63,308 bases of DNA from CAZODA01 sp964578485 (GCA_964578485.1 CAZODA010000013.1:1-63308), one strand, 5' to 3'; shown: positions 43,580 through 53,702, numbered from the stretch's first letter. Made by a program: numbers and translations. Notes: generated from the sequence alone by a model not told the origin.

Positions 43580-44545
43580 TTATCTGCTTAAATATACATA
43601 GCCTTTTATTTTTTTATGATATCCCGGAATTGTGATCAAATAATAAAATACCCCGGAGGGAAGCAGTCGCCCCTTCATTGGGCCGGTATTGGCTATTCCA
43701 TCCCAATTATTGTTAAAATCATTTTCTTTGTAAACCAATAAACCATTCCTGTTTAATATTGATATTGAAATATCTGATAAATAATCAAATTCAGGTACTG
43801 TAAAAGTGTCGTTAATACCATCGCCGTCAGGTGAAAAACCCTGAGGAATAAAAAACTCCTTTTCATCATCAGCAAGAATAACAAAAAGATAAGCTCTATC
43901 ACAGTCACCATCCCTGTCGCACACCTCATATTCAAGTGTATCTGTTCCTATATAATATCTTTCAATGACTATACTAATTTCATTATTGATAACTGTGGCA
44001 CGACCATTTTGTAAATCAGAAATAATATTAAGACTAATGGGAATATCATAAATAAATTGATCGTTTTTTAATACATCAATAGTTGAATAACTTTCCTGAA
44101 AAACACTTATGGTATCATTATTGGCAATGGGATGAAAATCGTATTCCATAACTTCAACAAAAACGGCAGCAACATCACAATTCCCGGAGCTATTGCAAAT
44201 CTGATATTCAAAATAATCAGTTCCAATATAATAACGATCAGGTGTGTAAATAATAGTATTACGATTTGTTGGTTCAGCTTTGCCATATTCAGGATCAAGA
44301 AAAATTTTAAGGGAACTGATGCCCTCACTCAAACCATAATCATTGTTGATGATATTAGCTTCAAATGGATGCATTTTATAAGTAACAATTAAATCATCAT
44401 TGGCAATAACAATATCACCGGAATTTTCAGGAGCTTGCCCAAAACAACAAAAATCATTGTTACTAATGATAATCATCAGAACAATGATTACAGGTAAAAT
44501 ACGAAAAAACCTGACAGAATTCCTATTGTGACTTATGACATCCAT
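43580..44545 (-). CDS. Small T9SS type B substrate with two Ig-like repeats (CHU_C domain)
   Basis: After a hydrophobic signal ('ILPVIIVLMIIISNNDFCCF') come two homologous domains of about 85 residues (about 48-130 and 135-222). Each contains a paired 'IIN/VLKNDxx' start and 'RYYIGTDY/TxEYxxC' end, a bacterial Ig/cadherin-like pattern with two Cys in 'CNSSGNCD' and 'CDRDGDCD'. The C-terminal 90 residues form the gliding-motility-associated CHU_C domain ('FIPQGFSPDGDGINDTF' to 'IKGYVYLSR'), the type B sorting signal. It is therefore exported by T9SS and probably surface-bound. Its ligand is unknown. The paired PorP/SprF gene lies 51 bp downstream. Confidence 0.9.
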   Translation of the reverse strand: MDVISHNRNSVRFFRILPVIIVLMIIISNNDFCCFGQAPENSGDIVIANDDLIVTYKMHPFEANIINNDYGLSEGISSLKIFLDPEYGKAEPTNRNTIIYTPDRYYIGTDYFEYQICNSSGNCDVAAVFVEVMEYDFHPIANNDTISVFQESYSTIDVLKNDQFIYDIPISLNIISDLQNGRATVINNEISIVIERYYIGTDTLEYEVCDRDGDCDRAYLFVILADDEKEFFIPQGFSPDGDGINDTFTVPEFDYLSDISISILNRNGLLVYKENDFNNNWDGIANTGPMKGRLLPSGVFYYLITIPGYHKKIKGYVYLSR

Positions 44546-44771
44546 ATCTCGTGCAAGATAAGAATTTGAGATTTAATTATTACTGTTAAATATTATTGTT
44601 TATCATATTTTATATTGGAGTGAACATAAAATATTTTCTTAAACCATTGAGTAGATGGATAAATCAGAAATTACTTTTTTATTTTCTGTTGGTGAAAAAA
44701 AAGTTTAGAAGACTTATATAAATAAACCTCAAAAAGATCCGAAAGTAATATAAAGCTAATGATCTTACATA

Positions 44772-45812
44772 TTAGAATAATTTTCGGAATATAGATGTTT
44801 TGTGCTTGGGAGGACCGTCAATTGATTGTAACATAATATCTCCCTCCTGACATGGTAAAGTTTTTGGCCTTCCGCTTTTACAAATGGCATATCCAACTAT
44901 TAAATGAATGCCACCACCATAATGTGATTGTGCAGAGGTTAATCCGTGATGATATTCAATTCCAAAGTTTATTCCATGATAATTTAAACCTATTGTGGTT
45001 GCCAGTGCTAAATCTTTTCCTAATCTGTGGTCCATAGTTCTGCGATGAGCTAATAAACCCCAAAATGCAAGATGTGGATCGGGGGTTGGCATACTCATTT
45101 TAAGATTTATATCAAGCCTGGAATCTGATATGGAATTAAAACGATAATATATCTTCGGTTCAAGGAAAATATCAAAATCAGGAATTTTAATTAAAGTTCC
45201 GCTATGAATATGAAAATCAACAGGTAGCTTTGGTTCATAATCAAGATTATACATTGGATTGTTTTGAGGGAAAATGTTTGTGGCTGACGCTCCAATATGA
45301 TGTTTGTTATGGCTTAATATAAATCCCGCTGCAGCATTAAAACCTATTCCACTAAGATCTCCATCGTTTATTACAGGATCATAAAAACTATCATCAAAAG
45401 TAAAACCTGACTTGTCAATAGAAGTTTGTTCCAATTGAAATGCTAAACCAAATTGCAAACCGGTATATCCACGCATAGTTTCCTGAAGAGTTATCTCGGT
45501 TGAAAAAGCTTGATTTAGTCCAATTTTTTTGTTGTTTCCATTTCTGTCGTTATAAATATAGCTGCCCGAGCCCAAGCCCTCAATTATTGGGGTTTGGAAA
45601 GTAAACATTTGTGTTGTTGGCGCCATATCTACACCAAACCATTGGCGATGATAATAAGCGTTCATAATCATGCAGTCTGTGTTAGAGCCTGCATCGGCAG
45701 GATTCATCAAAAAAAGATCATAGATATATTGATTAGTTGCATAATATCTTTGTGCATCACTATAAGATGCAAAAAGAATGAACAGAATCAGATATGTCAG
45801 ACTTTTTTTCAT
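44772..45812 (-). CDS. PorP/SprF-family type IX secretion outer-membrane protein (copy 1)
   Basis: The signal peptide 'MKKSLTYLILFILFASYSDA' precedes the family opening 'NQYIYDLFLMNPADAGSNTD' with 'YYHRQWFGVDMAPTTQMFTF'. The conserved 'GLQFGLAFQLEQ', 'GFNAAAGFILSHNKHHIGAS' and 'DFHIHSGTLIKI' barrel strands follow. The C-terminus 'CQEGDIMLQSIDGPPKHKTS' is a polar tail. This copy is clearly diverged from the one at 42533 and follows the giant type B adhesin gene by 96 bp, so it is probably its dedicated partner in T9SS export. The 226-bp gap to the next cassette has no visible terminator. Confidence 0.92.
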   Translation of the reverse strand: MKKSLTYLILFILFASYSDAQRYYATNQYIYDLFLMNPADAGSNTDCMIMNAYYHRQWFGVDMAPTTQMFTFQTPIIEGLGSGSYIYNDRNGNNKKIGLNQAFSTEITLQETMRGYTGLQFGLAFQLEQTSIDKSGFTFDDSFYDPVINDGDLSGIGFNAAAGFILSHNKHHIGASATNIFPQNNPMYNLDYEPKLPVDFHIHSGTLIKIPDFDIFLEPKIYYRFNSISDSRLDINLKMSMPTPDPHLAFWGLLAHRRTMDHRLGKDLALATTIGLNYHGINFGIEYHHGLTSAQSHYGGGIHLIVGYAICKSGRPKTLPCQEGDIMLQSIDGPPKHKTSIFRKLF

Positions 45813-45908
45813 TTGATTAATTTCTCACTTTATTATTTTTAACACTGAAATCGATAATTTTAATATTTGTACGGGAACAATGAAAGTAGGTTTTTTTATT
45901 GCTTAATA

Positions 45909-48900
45909 TTATCGCATTATCGTAATATTACCCCGAATGATTTTTTCTATTGGTTTTACATAAATAACATACCAATAATCATCTGATGGCAATGGACGAT
46001 TCATATATCTTCCGTCCCAAGGAGGATCTGTGGCTTCGAATTTTACTAATAATTTTCCATGCCTGTCATAAATGCTTATAATAGAACCCGGAACTTTTTC
46101 AATTCCTTTTATTTCCCAAGTATCATTTATACCGTCACCATTTGGAGTAAACACATTTGGTATTTGTAAATCAAGGTTTGAATTTAGAGTAAATGTGGTA
46201 AAAGTTTCACAATTATTTATATCCTCAACCCAAAGTATATGTTCACCGTTTTTAACATTGATAAAAGTTGGTGAATCCTGAAATTCATTGTCATTTAAAG
46301 CATAACGATAGGGAGAAGTTCCACTTTCTACAAGGGCAGTAACTTGAGCATAAAATATAGTGTCTAAACCAATAATTACCGGTGAGGGGTGATAATCTAC
46401 CCGCATGGTATCGCGTAAAACAAAACAGCCATCAGATACTTCAACCCAAAAATCTCCTGACTCAACTACTTTTATTGTTTGTTCGGTGCTGCCATTGCTC
46501 CAAAGATAACTTTGGAGAAAGCTATAATTTTCATCAGAATGATAACTTGAATAAAAAAATTCACCCGCGTCAAGAATTGCTTCTTCCGGCTCACATACTT
46601 CAACATCTCCTGAAGCACTATAATTAGGTTGATTATGAAATTTTACAACCTTGGTATCCCAACCCCAGCATCCAAATTCATCTTGGACTCTAACAAGGTT
46701 TACAGTGTCTAATAGATTAGCAAAAATTGACCGAGAGCTTGAGCCATTGTGCCATTCATAGGCCTCAAAACCCTCAGGGGCACTAATTGATATCGGGTAG
46801 TCAACAGGACAAATAATGAGGTCGGAACCAAGATCAACATCAGGAACAGGCCGCCATTCTATAGTAACGGTATCACTATTGCTGCAGCCTTTTTCATCAA
46901 CTACACGAACAGAATAAACTCCTGTATTTGCTATAACGGAATTAACATTTAAAGCACCGGTTGACCAGTAAATATTTTCAAAATTCGATACTGTTAATGT
47001 TGTCCTTTCTCCGGCACATAAAATTAAATCATCACCCAATGATACTGTTGGAAGATCATTTATTGTAATGTTTACCTCTTCGTATGAACTACATGCAAAT
47101 TCATTCCATACTCTCAATTGATAGTCACCACTGTCGCTTACCTTTAAATATGGGCTTTGATCATCTGAAGTATCATTGTTCCATTCATATCTCGTAAAAT
47201 CATCTTGGACAATTATTTCTAAATAATCACCATAGCACAATTCCCTGTCCTTGCCTAATGAGAATATAGGCGATGGCAAATGATGTAGTTCCATAGAGGC
47301 ACTATTTTTACAGCCATTGGGATCTGTAATATTTAAGGCGTAAGTTCCTTCTTCATTAACTACCCAAGAAGCATCTTGATCACCACTTTTTGAAGTATCT
47401 AAGTGGACCCATTGATAGCTTGTTACTAATCCATTGAGATCATTAGGTAGCTTGAGTGTAAAATCTGAATTGTCACAAAAGCTATCATCTTCTAATTCAA
47501 TCTCTTGTGGAATGTAGCCTTCAACAGCAAAAGGAAAAGCAGAAAAACAATTATTGGAATCAAAAGCAACAAGCATATAATCACCCGGTATATTGGAAGT
47601 AAATTGAGTGTCTTCAGATTTTATACTATAACCTATTGTTTGTTCTTCATCCATAAGTCTCCATTGATAACGGGATGGTGATGTATCACCGGCTGCTCCC
47701 GGTTCCCAGTCTATTAATTCTGCGCTAAATTCATCTCCCGGACAAATACCGTCGGCACTCGTTGCAATATCAAAAATTGGCTGATCAATTACTTTTACCT
47801 CAATTTCGTCATAATTTGAACACTCATTTGCCTGCCATGCTCTTAAACTATAAGTTCCTTCCTCTGATACTAAAGCATAATATTCATCACCATAATATTC
47901 TTTATTTCCGTGAATATCGGTTAATTCCCACTCATATCTAACAAAACTGTGGTTTGGAGTAGCAATTACTATGGTATCTCCACGACAAATGTTTGTTTTG
48001 TCGATTAGTTCAAGCTCCGGAACTGTTTGTACTTCAAGATAAAATTCATGGCTTAGATTACAGCCATTTTCATCTCTGGCAGATATAGAATAATAACCCT
48101 CATGAAGAGCAGGATGAGCAGAATTAATCTCGTAATAGTGAAGATTGGAAACCTGATCATTGTCAAAAATCCAACTGTAATCATAAAAGTCCTCATCAAT
48201 TTCAATAAGGATATCAGCACCAATACAAACACTGGTGTCGCTGCCAAAGGAAAAAGCTTCCTGATTAAACCAGCTAAAATGAGTTGATTCTTTGACTGTA
48301 CACCCAAATTCATTTGTTACTTCTACCCAAATATCTTCTTCAGGCTGATCTAAAGTTATTTGTGATGAAGTGCTTCCATCATACCATAAATAACTGTTGA
48401 AACCATCTAAGCTTATAGTAGCTTGCTCACCCGGACAGGCCCATACTTCATTAAGTACAGGCTCAGGAAGGGGCCTTACCATGATGTCGCGACTATAAGT
48501 ACCTAAACAATCATTGTCGGTCCAAACAGTTAAAGAATAAGAACCTGATTCATGCGGAACAATGAAATCTTGTTGATCATCATCTACATTTAAAACAACT
48601 CCTTCGAAACTCCATTCATAACCTGCCATAGCTGTTGTGTTCCATATAGTATCGCCAATACATATATCGTTTCCACTAAGATCCCATTCTATTAGAGCTG
48701 CCTCATATCCGATTACCGAAACTGTTTCCGAGTTGCTACAACCTAATTCATCAGTGATAGTTAAGGTAACATCAATAGTTTCGCCTGCAGCCGGAGTAAT
48801 ACTAAATTCATTAGTAGTTATATTTCCGGGAGTCCAAAGGAATTCTTCGTTCTCGTCAAAACCTTCAATTAAATAGCTCACAGTTTCTCCGGGACAGACT

Positions 48901-50549
48901 ATAACATCCTCTCCAAGGGAGAATTCAGGCATTTTAAAATTAACCTCAAGGGCATCGCTGGTATAACAACCACCAAAATTAACCTCGGCCTGAACCCAGT
49001 ATTTCCCTGATTCGGTGATAATTATGCTTGGTTCATTACTTATGGGAGTATTTATATCTTTGTCAGAATACCAAAGATAAGATTTCATATCTTCATTGGT
49101 ACTCAGAGTTACTTCATTTCCCTTACATTCTATAGAAGGACCCTTGATACGAATAGTACTGTAAGCCGAAAAATAACCATAGCTCATACTACCTTTATTC
49201 TCATCAAGAATACTTAAATGAAATAAGCCGGCATTATTTTCAATTGAATAAGGAGAACCGGTAGTGATTTTTAATTGTTTAACAGCAGTGTACCAGGCGT
49301 CATCCGCATTACCGTTGTTTGAGCCCTCAACTTTAACCCAGTTTAAATCTTTAAGATGATCGTTAGTCACATTTACATCCTCATGATTTCGCATAATAAA
49401 GGAGTTACGGTTTTTCCCCTGTACCAATAATTGAATAAAAAAGCGTTCATTTAGTGTTCTTGTAAAACTTACTTTACGCGATCCGGTACAGGCAATATGA
49501 GGTAAAAGGGCAGAACCCAATTCATTTCCTTTTGGCGGATTTGTCCCCTTATGAGGTAAACCACTAACCTGATAAGCATATATCGGATGATTGGCTAAAA
49601 TATGAATGGCATTGCTACTTATGTCAAAACTGGTCATCTCACCACGGTTGAACGGACCTTTAGGATTCCCATCAATTTCTATAAAGGTATTGTCGGAAGT
49701 GGAAACAATATATACCTTTTGTGTGGAATTTGATATGCCCATTCCATATAGAGTATTAATAGCAATGTATTCATTACCAATTAAAGTAACAGGTATTAAT
49801 TGATCGCCAATTAAATCCCAGCAACCTCCACCGGGCTCCATTATTGAATCATCAGAAATTGTAACAGCAATAGGACGGTTTGAAATAATATGAGTGCCGC
49901 CAAGATGACGTGAAGCACTACGTGAACGAGACTGAAGACAATAAGTTTGACCCTTATTTAAAGAAACTGAAAAGGTGCTCCCCTTCGCATGGCCTTCTAC
50001 ATCATCACTTACTGTTATAGTTACTATTGTATTATCTTCAGTGGCAACAATATCAACACGTTCTTTTGCCTTATCAGGACTATAACCCCGATTTGAAAAA
50101 TGATTTTGTGAAGGAACAAAAAATTCGGTGCCAAGAGCATTCCTTCCTTTTAGTGTAAATTTATCCGGATTTACAGAACTTGCAACTTCATAGTAAACTG
50201 AAATGTCAACATCAGATTTAATTAAAACACCTTTATTATTAACTTGGTTTGCAGGACGATTCTCAAAAAGATCAAGAAGACTACGGCTAGTAATTTCATA
50301 AGACCATTGCGTATTAGGATCAATTTCTGCAATAATTGGAGTAAATGAAGGGTTTGCAGGAATTGAAATAGTGATATTTGCCTTTTCGTCAAAAGTGGTA
50401 AGCCTGAAAACAACAGGCAAATCACCATGATGTCGTGAAACTTCCGGTGCTACAAACCAAAACTCTTTATCTACTTGACCTGCAACTTTTTCTACTATGG
50501 TGAAAAAAAGTAGTAGTATTATACTGTTTAAAAATAATTTCCTTTTCAT
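45909..50549 (-). CDS. Giant T9SS type B surface protein, IgGFc-binding-like head and Ig-like repeats
   Basis: This 1546-residue adhesin-like protein begins with a signal peptide ('ILLLFFTIVEKVAGQ') and an IgGFc-binding-like domain (about 25-440: 'DKEFWFVAPEVSRHHGDLP', 'LGTEFFVPSQNHFSNRG', 'GGTHIISNRPIAVTISDDS', 'DQLIPVTLIGNEYI'). About ten to twelve Ig/PKD-like repeats follow, each with C-x-G start, a Y-x-W-S/N-x-G core and an end of G-x-Y-x-V-x-V-x-D/N-x-x-G-C. It ends in a CHU_C type B sorting domain ('IPNVFTPNGDGINDTWEIKG' to 'IIRGNITIMR'). It is likely a SprB-type surface adhesin or large surface scaffold, though gliding itself is unproven. The partner PorP/SprF gene lies downstream. Residues are acidic and cysteines recur at fixed places in the repeats. 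Confidence 0.9.
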   Translation of the reverse strand: MKRKLFLNSIILLLFFTIVEKVAGQVDKEFWFVAPEVSRHHGDLPVVFRLTTFDEKANITISIPANPSFTPIIAEIDPNTQWSYEITSRSLLDLFENRPANQVNNKGVLIKSDVDISVYYEVASSVNPDKFTLKGRNALGTEFFVPSQNHFSNRGYSPDKAKERVDIVATEDNTIVTITVSDDVEGHAKGSTFSVSLNKGQTYCLQSRSRSASRHLGGTHIISNRPIAVTISDDSIMEPGGGCWDLIGDQLIPVTLIGNEYIAINTLYGMGISNSTQKVYIVSTSDNTFIEIDGNPKGPFNRGEMTSFDISSNAIHILANHPIYAYQVSGLPHKGTNPPKGNELGSALLPHIACTGSRKVSFTRTLNERFFIQLLVQGKNRNSFIMRNHEDVNVTNDHLKDLNWVKVEGSNNGNADDAWYTAVKQLKITTGSPYSIENNAGLFHLSILDENKGSMSYGYFSAYSTIRIKGPSIECKGNEVTLSTNEDMKSYLWYSDKDINTPISNEPSIIITESGKYWVQAEVNFGGCYTSDALEVNFKMPEFSLGEDVIVCPGETVSYLIEGFDENEEFLWTPGNITTNEFSITPAAGETIDVTLTITDELGCSNSETVSVIGYEAALIEWDLSGNDICIGDTIWNTTAMAGYEWSFEGVVLNVDDDQQDFIVPHESGSYSLTVWTDNDCLGTYSRDIMVRPLPEPVLNEVWACPGEQATISLDGFNSYLWYDGSTSSQITLDQPEEDIWVEVTNEFGCTVKESTHFSWFNQEAFSFGSDTSVCIGADILIEIDEDFYDYSWIFDNDQVSNLHYYEINSAHPALHEGYYSISARDENGCNLSHEFYLEVQTVPELELIDKTNICRGDTIVIATPNHSFVRYEWELTDIHGNKEYYGDEYYALVSEEGTYSLRAWQANECSNYDEIEVKVIDQPIFDIATSADGICPGDEFSAELIDWEPGAAGDTSPSRYQWRLMDEEQTIGYSIKSEDTQFTSNIPGDYMLVAFDSNNCFSAFPFAVEGYIPQEIELEDDSFCDNSDFTLKLPNDLNGLVTSYQWVHLDTSKSGDQDASWVVNEEGTYALNITDPNGCKNSASMELHHLPSPIFSLGKDRELCYGDYLEIIVQDDFTRYEWNNDTSDDQSPYLKVSDSGDYQLRVWNEFACSSYEEVNITINDLPTVSLGDDLILCAGERTTLTVSNFENIYWSTGALNVNSVIANTGVYSVRVVDEKGCSNSDTVTIEWRPVPDVDLGSDLIICPVDYPISISAPEGFEAYEWHNGSSSRSIFANLLDTVNLVRVQDEFGCWGWDTKVVKFHNQPNYSASGDVEVCEPEEAILDAGEFFYSSYHSDENYSFLQSYLWSNGSTEQTIKVVESGDFWVEVSDGCFVLRDTMRVDYHPSPVIIGLDTIFYAQVTALVESGTSPYRYALNDNEFQDSPTFINVKNGEHILWVEDINNCETFTTFTLNSNLDLQIPNVFTPNGDGINDTWEIKGIEKVPGSIISIYDRHGKLLVKFEATDPPWDGRYMNRPLPSDDYWYVIYVKPIEKIIRGNITIMR

Positions 50550-50919
50550 GGCAACACAGGTTTAGGATTGTGAAAACTCATCTACTTGATAAATTTTGTG
50601 GCTAATAATAGTTAAGGTTTCAATTGTTTTAATAAGATAAAAATGTTCAAATTTCTAATTGGTCATATTTTAATCTTATACTTGAAATACACTTAAATGT
50701 TACAGCTTACAGTATAATAGTGACTTGAAAATTATGAGAAAATTAGATGATTAGTAGATTAGCTGATTAGTAGATTAGGAAATCAATTACGAATTACAAA
50801 TTACGAATTACGTCAAAGGTTTTACGCAAAGGGCGCAAAGATCAATTACGAATTACAAATTACGAAGACGTCAAAGGGTTCACGCGAAGACCGCAAAGAT
50901 TGTAATATTAATGTTGTAG

Positions 50920-50939
50920 AGACGTTGCATGCAACGTCT
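50920..50939. repeat. 20-bp perfect palindrome AGACGTTGCA/TGCAACGTCT
   Basis: Identical in its core to 19148-19169. It is followed by TTTT, so on the plus strand it could act as a terminator, but no plus-strand gene ends just upstream. Confidence 0.88.
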
Positions 50940-51177
50940 TTTTACATGAAACCGATATGTAAAAACCCGCATATTTTGACAATTTAACGCCCCCACTGCT
51001 CCACTTTTAAAGGGAACCTGTCCCGTTGAAAACGGGATTTCGCTACGCTCAAAACAACCCAGTTTCGACTCCGCTCAAAAACTCAAAACCCTAAACTCGA
51101 AACTCAAAACCCCGAAAGGCAGGATGCTTCTCTGTTATTTTCTGATAAAAATACTTTTTCTCTGTAGCTTATGTTTA

Positions 51178-51207
51178 TTGAATGATTGATTTTTTTGTGT
51201 ACTTTTG
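51178..51207 (+). promoter_or_regulatory. Bacteroidota promoter of thrA
   Basis: TTG (51178-51180, in TTATTG), a 19-bp spacer and TACTTTTG (51200-51207). It matches TTTG-N19-TAnnTTTG except the first T. The expected start site near 51213 leaves a leader of about 17 nt, too short for an attenuator. Confidence 0.62.
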
Positions 51208-51229
51208 CTTGTAAATTATCTTATAAAAT

Positions 51230-53659
51230 ATGCAAGTTTTAAAATTTGGAGGAACTTCTGTTGGTTCCGCTGAGGGTGTTCAACGCGTAAAAGAAATAGT
51301 TTCAGCATCCGATGAGCAGCTTATTATTGTAGTGTCAGCAATAAATGGAATTACTGACAGGCTTATTAAAATGGCCGGTCTTGCCGAAAAAGGGGATAAG
51401 GCCTGCTTCGATGAATTAAAATTAATTAGCGACATTCATAATGATATTATTGAAGAGTTATTTTTACCCGAGCAGCAAAAAGTGACCAAAGAAGCTATCA
51501 AAGTTGAAATTGATGAGTTAAAAATAATTGTTGAAGGTGTAAGTTTAGTGCGTGAGTTAAGCCAAAAAAGCTATGAAAGCCTTATTGGAATGGGAGAGAG
51601 GATATCATCAAAAATAGTTGCTTCATATATTGGTGCCGATTTATATGATAGTCGTAAGTATATTAAAACCGTCCATGAACATGGAAAAAATACGGTATTA
51701 TTAGATAAGTCCTATGATCTTTTGTTGGAAATAAAGGATAAACTTGGCAAGCTTTCACTTTTCCCGGGCTTTATAAGCAGCAATGAAAAAAATGAAAACA
51801 CTGTATTGGGAAGAGGAGGAAGTGATTATACTGCATCTATTATTGCAGGTGCCTATAATGCAAAATGCCTTCAGATATGGACAGATGTGGATGGGTTTAT
51901 GACAGCAGATCCAAAAATTATCAGTCGTGCATATTGTATCGACAGACTTAGTTATACTGAAGCAATGGAATTGTCACATTTTGGTGCAAAGGTGATATAT
52001 CCTCCAACTATTATTCCTGCATATCAGAAAAATATTCCCATTAGAATAAAAAATACTTTTAATCCCTCAGTTTCTGGTACTCTGATAAATAATGAGAAAA
52101 CAGATCTTGCTGAACGACAAATTAAAGGAATTTCTTCAATTAAGAATGTTACCCTATTAACGCTGCAAGGCATTGGTATGGTTGGTGTTACAGGAATCTC
52201 TATGAGGATGTTTTCTGCACTTGCTGCCCATGATGTTAATATAATTCTTATATCCCAAGCATCCTCAGAAAATAGTATCAGTGTTATTATTGATGCCGAC
52301 CAAGCTTTAACAGCCAAAAAAGCCATAGAAGAAGAGTTTAAAAGAGAAATCAGTCAAAAGCATATAAGCCGAATCTTTATTGATGAAGGAATGGCTGTTG
52401 TTGCAATTGTTGGTGAGAATATGAAACATACCACAGGTATTGCAGGACAGTTATTTAACAGTGTAGGTAAAAATGGAGTGAACGTTTTTGCTATTGCACA
52501 AGGTGCTTCCGAACTAAATATTTCTTTTGTTATAAGAGAAAGAGATATAAAAAAGGCATTGAATTCTATTCATGAAGCCTTCTTTTTGTCAGATCATTCA
52601 AGGTTAAATTTATTTCTTGCAGGAAAAGGAACAGTTGGAAGTGCCCTTCTTTCGATGTTGATCTCACAAACAAAAAAACTGAAGGAAGAAAATAATTTGC
52701 GTATTCGCCTTGTCGGACTTGCAGGAAGTAAAAGAATGATCCTTGAAAGGGAAGGACTAAATCCGGATTCTGTAATTGATGACCTTGAAGAAAAAGGACA
52801 AGCTTCTTCAATTATTGATTTCAGAAATAAAATTATTGATTTGAATTTGGCAAACAGCGTGTTTGTTGATTGTACAGCAAGCGAAGATGTAGCCTCGGTT
52901 TACCAGTCTTTGCTTGATGCCAATATATCGGTAGTAACGGCAAATAAAATTGCAGGATCTTCGTCTTATGCCGCTTATAGCCTGTTAAAACGAACCGCCC
53001 GTGAAAAAGGAATTAAATTTCATTTCGAAACAAACGTAGGAGCAGGGCTTCCCATTATTGCGCCAATTAATGATCTTGTGAAAAGTGGTGACAAAATAGA
53101 ACGCCTTGAAGCAGTGTTGTCGGGGACCCTTAACTATATCGTTAATACTCTTTCCAAGGACAAGCCCTTATCAGAAGTTATTGCTGAAGCAAAAGCTAAA
53201 GGCTTTAGTGAGCCTGATCCGCGAGTCGATCTCAGTGGTACAGATGTTGCCAGAAAATTGTTGATTTTGGCAAGAGAGTCAGGATATATTCTCGAAGCAG
53301 AAGATGTGGAGGTTGAGCCTTTTGTGCCTCAAAGTTATTTGGAAATGCCTTCCCTTGAAGAGTTTATGGAAAAAGTTAAAGAATTGGATCCTGTATTTGA
53401 AGAAAGAAGACTTAAACTTGAGGCTGAGGGTAAACGTTTACGTTATTCGGCACAATTAAGTAAGGGAAAAGCCAAAGTTGGTATTGTTGAAGTTGATAAA
53501 ACACATCCCTTCTATGAACTTGAAGGAAGTAATAATATTATATTGATATGGTCTAAAAATTATCTCGAGCATCCAATGCAAATCAAGGGATATGGGGCAG
53601 GAGCAAATGTAACCGCAGCAGGTGTGTTGGCAGATATTATTAAGGTCGCAAATATTTAA
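51230..53659 (+). CDS. thrA: Bifunctional aspartate kinase / homoserine dehydrogenase
   Basis: It catalyses the first and third steps of the aspartate pathway to threonine and methionine. The kinase half (1-295) opens with 'MQVLKFGGTSVGSAEGV' and has 'FISSNEKNENTVLGRGGSDY' and 'WTDVDGFMTADPK'. Two ACT domains (about 310-455) bind the feedback amino acid ('LTLQGIGMVGVTGISMRMFS' and 'VAIVGENMKHTTGIAGQLFN'). The dehydrogenase half (about 465-809) starts 'LNLFLAGKGTVGSALLS', with 'SVVTANKIAGSSSYAAY' and 'FETNVGAGLPIIAPIND' including the catalytic Lys region. The 809 residues match E. coli ThrA (820). No thrB or thrC follows. Transcribed alone from the promoter at 51178; a hairpin follows at 53677. 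Confidence 0.96.
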   Translation: MQVLKFGGTSVGSAEGVQRVKEIVSASDEQLIIVVSAINGITDRLIKMAGLAEKGDKACFDELKLISDIHNDIIEELFLPEQQKVTKEAIKVEIDELKIIVEGVSLVRELSQKSYESLIGMGERISSKIVASYIGADLYDSRKYIKTVHEHGKNTVLLDKSYDLLLEIKDKLGKLSLFPGFISSNEKNENTVLGRGGSDYTASIIAGAYNAKCLQIWTDVDGFMTADPKIISRAYCIDRLSYTEAMELSHFGAKVIYPPTIIPAYQKNIPIRIKNTFNPSVSGTLINNEKTDLAERQIKGISSIKNVTLLTLQGIGMVGVTGISMRMFSALAAHDVNIILISQASSENSISVIIDADQALTAKKAIEEEFKREISQKHISRIFIDEGMAVVAIVGENMKHTTGIAGQLFNSVGKNGVNVFAIAQGASELNISFVIRERDIKKALNSIHEAFFLSDHSRLNLFLAGKGTVGSALLSMLISQTKKLKEENNLRIRLVGLAGSKRMILEREGLNPDSVIDDLEEKGQASSIIDFRNKIIDLNLANSVFVDCTASEDVASVYQSLLDANISVVTANKIAGSSSYAAYSLLKRTAREKGIKFHFETNVGAGLPIIAPINDLVKSGDKIERLEAVLSGTLNYIVNTLSKDKPLSEVIAEAKAKGFSEPDPRVDLSGTDVARKLLILARESGYILEAEDVEVEPFVPQSYLEMPSLEEFMEKVKELDPVFEERRLKLEAEGKRLRYSAQLSKGKAKVGIVEVDKTHPFYELEGSNNIILIWSKNYLEHPMQIKGYGAGANVTAAGVLADIIKVANI

Positions 53660-53676
53660 TATGTATTTTTTGTTGT

Positions 53677-53702
53677 AAGGATACAGCCCCCTGTGTCTTT
53701 TA
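53677..53702 (+). terminator. Hairpin terminator after thrA, also a palindrome-family member
   Basis: AAGGATACAG / CTGTGTCTTT arms (53677-53686, 53691-53700) pair along all ten positions with two G-U pairs around a CCCC loop; a T-run follows. It lies between thrA and the convergent GIN-domain gene, so it could serve both. Its design (GA-ACA...TGT-TC) resembles 62621-62641. Confidence 0.6.

Larger units (their letters stand above)
50550..51229. repeat. Repeat-rich 680-bp intergenic region before thrA
   Basis: No credible gene. It holds: a 14-bp direct repeat GATTAGTAGATTAG (50749-50762, 50765-50778); a 59-bp imperfect duplication beginning ATCAATTACGAATTACAAAT (50782 and 50841), ending in CGCAAAG motifs; the 20-bp perfect palindrome at 50920-50939; TTTCGACTCCGCTCAA at 51063-51078, inverted relative to the copies at 26318-26363; and AGGCAGGATGCTT (51117-51129), the reverse of AAGCATCCTGC near 63001. 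The last 50 bp hold the thrA promoter. Confidence 0.8.

Noticed and set aside
46072..49803. Several plus-strand frames opposite the giant adhesin gene
   Set aside because: Shadow frames of the coding strand, without recognisable domains or starts.
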